Shown here: piece after piece, positions 6,080-11,218 of the stretch
Numbering within the stretch: the first letter of the stretch is position 1
Layout: each line of letters begins with the position of its first letter
Origin: Methanomicrobia archaeon
Lineage (GTDB): Archaea > Methanobacteriota_B > Thermococci > Methanofastidiosales > B48-G16
Reading direction: 5' to 3'
DNA: 11,218 nucleotides
NCBI GenBank assembly: GCA_023133315.1
Contig: JAGLWR010000025.1
Span: 1-11,218 of the forward strand
Program-made: the position numbers and the translations under genes
Notes under the pieces: generated by a model
Seen by the model: only the letters and a program-made list of their open reading frames with translations
Told to the model about the DNA's origin: nothing
Database searches by the model: none

Positions 6080-7726
6080 ATGAAAATACTGAAAGATTTC
6101 AGAGTCATTGTGCTGATGATTGCAATAATTCTTTCTGTTATCGCCATTGCCCCACGATATGAAGAAGGATATCTTGAGACCAATTTGAATTGGGGATTGG
6201 ATTTTGTGGGTGGATCGTCCATACAATTAAAGTTAGAAGGATGCATGGTAGAGATTCAAAGCAGTAAAGAAAAAATTCTTGAGCGTGAACTGGGTGAGGG
6301 GTATCAACTCTCAAACTCCGGAGACGATTTTATTGAGTTCACGTATAAAGATGAAAACGCCACGGCAATACAGGATTTAAAGAATCTCGGGTATGGAACA
6401 CCTACACAGGTAGACAATGTAATTAAGTTCGAGATAACGGATGTCGGGGCTACAATAGTATATCTTGGAAACAGGACAGGATACGAGATTATCCCCCTAG
6501 AGACAGGAGATACACCCAAATATGAGATACGAGGTGCTATTTTAACTGAAGAAGAAAGAAAGGGACTAACGGACGAAAAAATAAAAACGAAGTCAGAAGA
6601 AAAACTGAAAGAATATCTGGATGAAGTTGGAGCAGTTCTTATAAACTACGAAGATCGTGTATCTCCGTTTACAACGGATCAGACAAGGGATATCATAAGC
6701 ACGAAACTGAACTATGTGGGGTTAAAGGACATACAAATAAGAGTTTGGGGAGAAGATTATATACTGGTAGATCTTGCGGGAATGCCGCTGGATCAAGCGA
6801 GAGAGTACGTCGCCCAGCCAGGAAAATTTGAAGTAAAAATAATTGTCAATGAAACAGAAAAACAGCTAATCTGTACAGGTGCCTCTATAATCAGGGTAGA
6901 TCCGCACAGAAAAGACTATGATGGTACGTGGGGAGTTTCTTTTAAACTATCAAAAGAAACCGCAGAAAAATTTGCGGAAATGTGCAAAGATTATGGTGCT
7001 ACAACAAACCCCGGGGATCATCCCATCGCAATGTATCTCGATGATACTGAGGTGTTTTCAGCACCGCTCAGCCCTGAGCTGGCTTCAGACATTGAGAGGG
7101 GTATCGTTCCAGAAGGATTGAAAGCGAGCGTGGGAGCAGGAGAAGACGCACAACTGAGGGCAAAAGAACTGGAGACGCATTTGAGGGCAGGGTCACTCCC
7201 TGTAAAGCCTGTCATTGTGAGTGAAGGATATATAAATCCAGTACTTGGAAAAACATTCTTGAGACAGGTATTTATCGCAATAATTCTTGCGATAATAGCG
7301 GTGGGTGTCATCGTTTACATACGATACAGAGAAAAAAAGATCGTTATCCCCATGCTCATCGCAGGTTTCAGTGAAACGCTTATAGTTCTGGGAATCGCAG
7401 CAGTCATTAATCACCAGCTGGATCTCCCTTCTCTTGGCGGCATAATTGCAACATTGGGTATGGGCGTGGATCAATTGGTTATCATCACAGATGAAGTGTT
7501 AAGAGGGGAAGCTGTGTCGCGAAAGAGTCTGGCAAAGAGGGTAGCTGCTGCATTTTCTATAATATTTGCTTCTGCTGCTACGACCGTGATAGCGATGACA
7601 CCGTTAGCGTACATGCAGTTGGGTGTACTGAAGGGATTTGCTGTGGTAACGATAATCGGAATATTCGTGGGGATCTTTATAACGAGACCTGCGTATGGAA
7701 ATATAATAAAGAAGATATTAGGTTGA
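6080..7726 (+). CDS. secD: protein translocase subunit SecD
   Basis: Larger subunit of the SecDF complex that helps pull exported proteins through the SecYEG channel. The 548-residue protein has an N-terminal helix (about 7-24), the conserved GLDFVGGSSIQL motif at about 39-50, a large extracytoplasmic domain to about 390, and five C-terminal helices between about 397 and 538. Helix 4 contains GGIIATLGMGVDQLVIITDE. Its Asp464 is at the place of the proton-relay Asp of bacterial SecD, and the Gln after it is typical of archaeal members. The region ELETHLRAGSLPVKPVIV before helix 2 is also typical. The gene starts one base after the secF stop codon, and GGAGGAGAT three bases before ATG 6080 contains the first base of that stop codon. 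Tight coupling to secF is expected. Confidence 0.96.
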   Translation: MKILKDFRVIVLMIAIILSVIAIAPRYEEGYLETNLNWGLDFVGGSSIQLKLEGCMVEIQSSKEKILERELGEGYQLSNSGDDFIEFTYKDENATAIQDLKNLGYGTPTQVDNVIKFEITDVGATIVYLGNRTGYEIIPLETGDTPKYEIRGAILTEEERKGLTDEKIKTKSEEKLKEYLDEVGAVLINYEDRVSPFTTDQTRDIISTKLNYVGLKDIQIRVWGEDYILVDLAGMPLDQAREYVAQPGKFEVKIIVNETEKQLICTGASIIRVDPHRKDYDGTWGVSFKLSKETAEKFAEMCKDYGATTNPGDHPIAMYLDDTEVFSAPLSPELASDIERGIVPEGLKASVGAGEDAQLRAKELETHLRAGSLPVKPVIVSEGYINPVLGKTFLRQVFIAIILAIIAVGVIVYIRYREKKIVIPMLIAGFSETLIVLGIAAVINHQLDLPSLGGIIATLGMGVDQLVIITDEVLRGEAVSRKSLAKRVAAAFSIIFASAATTVIAMTPLAYMQLGVLKGFAVVTIIGIFVGIFITRPAYGNIIKKILG

Positions 7727-7730
7727 TACA

Positions 7731-8384
7731 ATGTATATAATAGTAGTTGGAGGAGGTAGGATTGGGTTCAACCTTTCCAAACTTCTAGTAAAGGCAGGAC
7801 ATGAAGTGACGGTAATAGAAAAAGATAGGGAACGATCTAATTTTATTGCAAACGAGATAGATGCCCTTGTTCTGAATGAAGATGGAACTACTATAAAAGC
7901 TTTAGAAGAGGCAAATATAGAAGATGGTTATGCATTGGTGGCATTAACGAAGAGAGATGAGATAAATCTTATGGCGTGTCTTCTTGCACGAGATTATGGG
8001 GTCCCTGTTGTCGTGGCACGAATTTCCGACCCTGAGAACAGTGAAGTTTTCAGAAAGCTCGGTGTCAGTGCTGTTGTTTCCCCGGAGCTCACGACTGCCA
8101 TTCACATAGAAAAGCTGATAATGAGACCCGATGTAATAGACCTCACTGTTGTTGCAAAAGGTCAGGCAGAGATCCTGGAGATGATAATCAGTAAAGACTC
8201 TCCCGTGGTAGGGAAAAAACTGAAGGACATATCTCCCAGAGATTTTTTGGTCATAGCTGTTTACAACAAAGAGGGTGATCTGACGATACCAAAAGGTAAT
8301 ACCCAGCTTAATGAGGGAAACAGAATATTGGTACTGGCGAAAACGAGGGTTGTACCCCTTGTGAAAAAAATGTTTATGGAGTGA
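7731..8384 (+). CDS. trkA: TrkA-type RCK regulator of potassium transport
   Basis: Cytoplasmic nucleotide-binding regulator of a potassium channel or transporter. Residues 1 to about 120 form an RCK/TrkA-N Rossmann domain with GGGRIG at 7-12 and the acidic Glu30 at the end of strand 2, which suggests NAD(H) binding. Residues of about 135-217 form a TrkA-C domain (VVGKKLKDI, LTIPKGNTQLNEGNRILVL). At 217 residues it holds a single RCK unit, as in many archaeal and Gram-positive homologues, and not the doubled unit of E. coli TrkA. No membrane partner (TrkH, KtrB or a channel) is in the window, so the controlled transporter is unknown. The gene starts four bases after the secD stop codon, with AGGTTGAT three bases before the ATG, and is followed four bases later by the ATP synthase genes. 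Confidence 0.9.
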   Translation: MYIIVVGGGRIGFNLSKLLVKAGHEVTVIEKDRERSNFIANEIDALVLNEDGTTIKALEEANIEDGYALVALTKRDEINLMACLLARDYGVPVVVARISDPENSEVFRKLGVSAVVSPELTTAIHIEKLIMRPDVIDLTVVAKGQAEILEMIISKDSPVVGKKLKDISPRDFLVIAVYNKEGDLTIPKGNTQLNEGNRILVLAKTRVVPLVKKMFME

Positions 8385-8388
8385 TTTT

Positions 8389-8700
8389 GTGGAAGAAACC
8401 GTTAAAACTATCAGGGAGATTGAAGAAAAAGCCAAAAAAAGAGTAGAAGAATCTGAGAAAAAGATAGAACTAGAACTGAATAAAGTTCAGAAAGAAACTG
8501 AAGAAATAATGGCCGGATATATTGAAGAAGCTAAAAAAGAGGTAAAAAAATTAAAAAAACAAAAAATAATAGAGGGTCATGAAATTTCAGAAAAAATAAA
8601 GAAAGAAAGTGATGAACAAATAGAAAAAATACAAAAAGAAGCCGAAAAGAACTGGCAGAAAGCGATAGATTATTGTCTGAGAGAAATAACACAAAGGTGA
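8389..8700 (+). CDS. ahaH: A-type ATP synthase subunit H (peripheral stalk)
   Basis: A highly charged 103-residue protein that is almost wholly helical, with Lys/Glu-rich heptad-like spacing from about residue 5 to 95 and no membrane segment. This is the size and composition of the A-ATPase H subunit, which pairs with subunit E to form the coiled-coil peripheral stalks that hold the catalytic head against rotation. Sequence alone would allow many coiled coils. The position directly before subunits I and K, the standard start of archaeal ATP synthase operons, makes the call secure. The start is GTG 8389 with GGAGTGAT three bases before it, and the trkA stop codon lies inside that site. The coding strand is very rich in A. 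Confidence 0.88.
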   Translation: MEETVKTIREIEEKAKKRVEESEKKIELELNKVQKETEEIMAGYIEEAKKEVKKLKKQKIIEGHEISEKIKKESDEQIEKIQKEAEKNWQKAIDYCLREITQR

Positions 8701-8704
8701 AACG

Positions 8705-10579
8705 ATGTTTCTGCCTCAAAAAATGGATAAAATTCTTATTATATCCACAGATGAGTATAAGAGTAAATTAATAAAGTATTTTCATGAAAAAGGGGTAATG
8801 CAAGTTGTAACTACTGATCTGAACAAGGATTTTCCTTTGGAATTGTCAAAAGATATAAATTCACTTTTAGCCAAAACAGAGAGAGTATTTGAGACTTTTT
8901 CTCTTGCAAAAGAAGAAAAAACCAAAAAGGAGCAGATAGGAATCTTTCTAAGAGAATACTTAACATACAGAGAAGAAGAAAAACAGAGATTTCCAGAGTT
9001 TAAAAAGTTTTTAGAGGAACATTCCAGAGAAATCGAGAGAGTATATAAACATGTAGAGGATCTTTCAGCAAAAATAACCAAGAATAAGGAAACAATAGAA
9101 TATCTCCAAAGCGAATATGAATTATTATCAAAAATACAATTCGATATAGATTTAAAATACTTAGGAAGAGGCAGGTTTATTTATATCTGTATAGGAAAGT
9201 TGAAAGAGGATTTTGTCGATGAAGAAATAGAACTTTATAAAAAAGGAGATCACGTTTTGGTGGTATCTCCCATGAAAAAGCTTGATATGGTTTTAAGTAA
9301 AGTAGAGGTCATCGAGATAAAGAAAATCGGAACACCAAAAGAAAACATGGAAAAAATTGAAAAAAAAATAGAGTATGTAAAAAGTGAGATATACGATTGT
9401 GAAGAAGAGATAAAGAAAATAAAAACTGAAAAAGAGAAAATTTTTACAGCTTATCACGAAATATTAAAGATAGAGAAGGAAAGAGCCGATATTCCAACAA
9501 GATTTGGCAGAACTGAGAAAACTATAGCTATTACAGGGTATTTACCCCAAAAAGAAGTAAGTACTGTTAATAAAGAGATAACCGATCTCACGGAAGGATA
9601 CTGTCACGTAGAACTCCTGGAAGGGGATGATCCTCCTGTCAAGCTTTCCAATCCGAGACTGATAAGACCTTTTGAAATGCTTGTAGAAATGTTCGGTACA
9701 CCAAAATACTCGGAACTCGATCCAACGTTTATACTTGCTCCTGTTTACATAATATTTTACGCGACAATGCTTGGTGATGTTTTTTATGGCTTACTGCAAA
9801 CAATTTTTGCGTTTCTACTCTATAGAGGCATTGGAAGAAAAAGCAAAGGAATGAGAGACTTTTCTTATATACTTTTAGTTTGTGGAATCGCTACAATAAT
9901 TGCCGGTATAATAATGGGAAGTTATTTTGGAGATATTTTTAAATATGGAGGGTACAGGATTCCATTCCTGTTAAACCCTATAGAAAATCCAATGGTTTTA
10001 CTGAAATTAGCCTTGATAATCGGAATAATTCATCTAAATATAGGCATTACTTTGGGAATTGTTAATAACGTTATAAATGAGAATTATAAGGCTGTTTTAT
10101 TTGAAAATGTAAGCTGGTATTTTATTCAGATAGGAGGGGGGATATTAATCGGAAGATTTTTCCAATGGTTTTTATTCTCTAATACTGTTATCTATATAGG
10201 AATCGTATTTGCTCTTATAGGCGTTTCCCTAGTTTTTTATGATAAAAAGGGCCTTTCGTTCTTTGAGTTCACTGGATTTTTGGGGGATTGGCTTTCTTAT
10301 GCACGAATTCTGGCTTTAGCGTTAGCAACTTCAGGGATAGCGATGACTGTCAATATAGTTGCTAAAATGGTTTATGATCTTCCCATAATTGGGGTAATAC
10401 TTGCTCTTTTCGTTTTTGTAGGAGGGCAATTTTTCAATTTTGTTTTGCAGGCATTGGGATCGTTTGTCCATTCTTTGAGGCTTCATTACGTGGAGTTCTT
10501 TTCAAAATTCTATGAGAGTGGAGGAGGGAAGTTTATCCCGTTCAAAATGGAAAGGAAGGTCACAGAGGTGATCGAGTGA
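8705..10579 (+). CDS. ahaI: A-type ATP synthase subunit I (a-subunit homologue)
   Basis: Membrane stator subunit that forms the two ion half-channels beside the rotor ring, and connects to the peripheral stalks. The 624-residue protein has a soluble, largely coiled-coil N-terminal half (1 to about 335, Lys/Glu rich) and a C-terminal half with about eight membrane helices between about 340 and 585. The essential arginine is seen at Arg534 in DWLSYARILALAL, and the conserved C-terminal block LRLHYVEFFSKFYESGG is present. Length and layout are typical of archaeal subunit I. ATG 8705 is preceded by AGGTGA, which includes the ahaH stop codon. The last codons overlap the start of the K gene. The first half is clearly more A-rich than the neighbouring K gene, in line with its Lys/Glu content. 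Confidence 0.95.
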   Translation: MFLPQKMDKILIISTDEYKSKLIKYFHEKGVMQVVTTDLNKDFPLELSKDINSLLAKTERVFETFSLAKEEKTKKEQIGIFLREYLTYREEEKQRFPEFKKFLEEHSREIERVYKHVEDLSAKITKNKETIEYLQSEYELLSKIQFDIDLKYLGRGRFIYICIGKLKEDFVDEEIELYKKGDHVLVVSPMKKLDMVLSKVEVIEIKKIGTPKENMEKIEKKIEYVKSEIYDCEEEIKKIKTEKEKIFTAYHEILKIEKERADIPTRFGRTEKTIAITGYLPQKEVSTVNKEITDLTEGYCHVELLEGDDPPVKLSNPRLIRPFEMLVEMFGTPKYSELDPTFILAPVYIIFYATMLGDVFYGLLQTIFAFLLYRGIGRKSKGMRDFSYILLVCGIATIIAGIIMGSYFGDIFKYGGYRIPFLLNPIENPMVLLKLALIIGIIHLNIGITLGIVNNVINENYKAVLFENVSWYFIQIGGGILIGRFFQWFLFSNTVIYIGIVFALIGVSLVFYDKKGLSFFEFTGFLGDWLSYARILALALATSGIAMTVNIVAKMVYDLPIIGVILALFVFVGGQFFNFVLQALGSFVHSLRLHYVEFFSKFYESGGGKFIPFKMERKVTEVIE

Positions 10580-11218
10580 TCAGTGAAGGAGCCGCTCTCT
10601 GTGCGATAGCTGCAGGTATAGCCGTTGGAGGAGCAGGACTTGGATCGGGAATAGGAACAGGGATCTCAGGAAGCATGGGCGCGAGAGTTGTAGCCAAGGA
10701 TTCATCCAAATTTTCCAAAGCACTGATGCTCCAGGCACTTCCGCAGACTCAGGGTATTTATGGATTATTGATTGCTGTTTTGATAATTGTTGAGACGGGA
10801 GTGATCTCGGGTGGCAGTGAGATACCTCTTGCCACAGGGCTGGCATGTCTGGGAGCAGGAATAGCCATAGGATTTGCAGGTTTTTCTGCGATAGGCCAGG
10901 GAATCGCTGCAGGCTCTGGTATCCTTGCACTCTCTGAAAGAGAAGAAACATTAGGGAAAAGTATGGTGTTTTCCATACTCCCAGAAACGCAGGCGATATA
11001 CGGGTTACTGATCGCTATCTTGATTCTCTATTTCTCAGGCGTTATGGGCGGAGAGTTAATAGAGAATGTTCCCGTAGGATTGGGGTGCATAGGGGCAGGA
11101 ATAGCTGTGGGAGTTACAAAACTTTCGGCAATGGGGCAGGGAACTGCAGCATCCTCTGCGATTGCTAGTGTTACAGAGAAAGACGAGATGTTCGGCAAGG
11201 GAATGGTCTTCTCCGTAT
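10576..11218 (+). CDS. ahaK: A-type ATP synthase proteolipid subunit K, multi-hairpin, cut by the window end
   Basis: Rotor-ring proteolipid that binds and carries the coupling ion past subunit I. 214 codons are visible with no stop, and the gene continues past the right edge. Three homologous hairpins can be read: about 5-75, about 84-156 and about 165 onward. Hairpin 2 has the ion site intact: Gln108 in AIGQG on its first helix, and Glu137, Thr138 and Gln139 in LPETQAIYGLL on its second. Hairpin 3 repeats Gln188 in AMGQG; its second helix is beyond the window. Hairpin 1 reads LPQTQGIYGLL, with Gln57 in place of the Glu, and Thr28 where the other hairpins have Gln. Such tripled proteolipids are known from Methanocaldococcus, where hairpin 1 also lacks the carboxylate. 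The start is GTG 10576, overlapping the ahaI stop codon, with GAGGTGAT three bases upstream. Confidence 0.93.
   Translation, partial: MISEGAALCAIAAGIAVGGAGLGSGIGTGISGSMGARVVAKDSSKFSKALMLQALPQTQGIYGLLIAVLIIVETGVISGGSEIPLATGLACLGAGIAIGFAGFSAIGQGIAAGSGILALSEREETLGKSMVFSILPETQAIYGLLIAILILYFSGVMGGELIENVPVGLGCIGAGIAVGVTKLSAMGQGTAASSAIASVTEKDEMFGKGMVFSV

Noticed and set aside
7944..8435. Minus-strand open frame of 163 codons opposite trkA
   Set aside because: It is the longest antisense frame not explained by a gene, but trkA matches its family over the full length. The antisense product shows no recognisable motif and is a shadow frame.
8400..8700. Very A-rich, low-complexity stretch considered as a non-coding or foreign segment
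   Set aside because: It is an open frame with a good ribosome binding site and Lys/Glu heptad-like content, at the expected place of subunit H in the ATP synthase cluster.
10580..10976. Minus-strand open frames opposite the proteolipid gene
   Set aside because: The plus strand encodes clear proteolipid hairpins. The minus-strand frames appear only because the repeated Gly/Ala-rich coding pattern lacks stops in reverse.
10626..11218. Near-repeats at DNA level spaced about 240 bases apart, considered as a possible tandem repeat or recombination element
   Set aside because: They follow the codon frame and encode the repeated hairpins of the proteolipid, so they reflect an old internal gene duplication and not a mobile or regulatory repeat.

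Overview
The window reads as archaeal chromosome, most likely from a euryarchaeal-type lineage. The evidence is secF preceding secD, an archaeal TrmI-type tRNA methyltransferase, and an A-type ATP synthase cluster opening H-I-K. TATA-box-like promoter elements also occur at archaeal spacing, and the ribosome binding sites match the full GGAGGTGAT complement of the 16S 3' end. I cannot place it to genus. The proteolipid gene at the right edge resembles the multi-hairpin type known from Methanocaldococcus.

Layout. Left edge (1-1058, + strand): a tiny membrane peptide, a Roadblock/LC7-domain protein with a charged C-terminal extension, and a stand-alone NifU-type Fe-S scaffold domain. Centre left (1055-4199, - strand): hutU and hutH, encoding the first two enzymes of histidine degradation, in the order hutU then hutH and tightly coupled. 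hutH converges on the nifU-like gene and the two stop codons overlap. A gene-free AT-rich stretch of about 190 bases (4200-4387) holds the hutU promoter and a small inverted repeat. Then comes trmI (- strand, 4388-5131), divergent from a long rightward gene string across a compact promoter region of about 70 bases.

Right half (5203 to the window end, + strand): secF, secD, a TrkA-type RCK potassium-channel regulator, and the first three genes of the A-type ATP synthase (peripheral-stalk H, membrane subunit I, rotor proteolipid K). Gaps are 4 bases or less, or the genes overlap, so this looks like one transcription unit. It joins protein export driven by ion gradient, potassium homeostasis and ATP synthesis, all processes that use or set the membrane ion gradient. 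The K gene runs off the right edge. It encodes at least three concatenated hairpins, and hairpin 1 carries Gln instead of the ion-binding Glu.

All ten genes with a visible upstream region (every gene except the 31-residue peptide at the left edge) share one Shine-Dalgarno geometry: a GGTGAT-like core ending 3 or 4 bases before the start codon. This geometry picks starts for several genes (158, 840, 2521, 4199, 5131) that differ from the longest open frame. At most junctions the upstream stop codon lies inside, or directly against, the next gene's ribosome binding site. I see no RNA genes, CRISPR arrays, insertion sequences or other mobile elements. Apart from the promoter and translation details, the gene content is mostly housekeeping.
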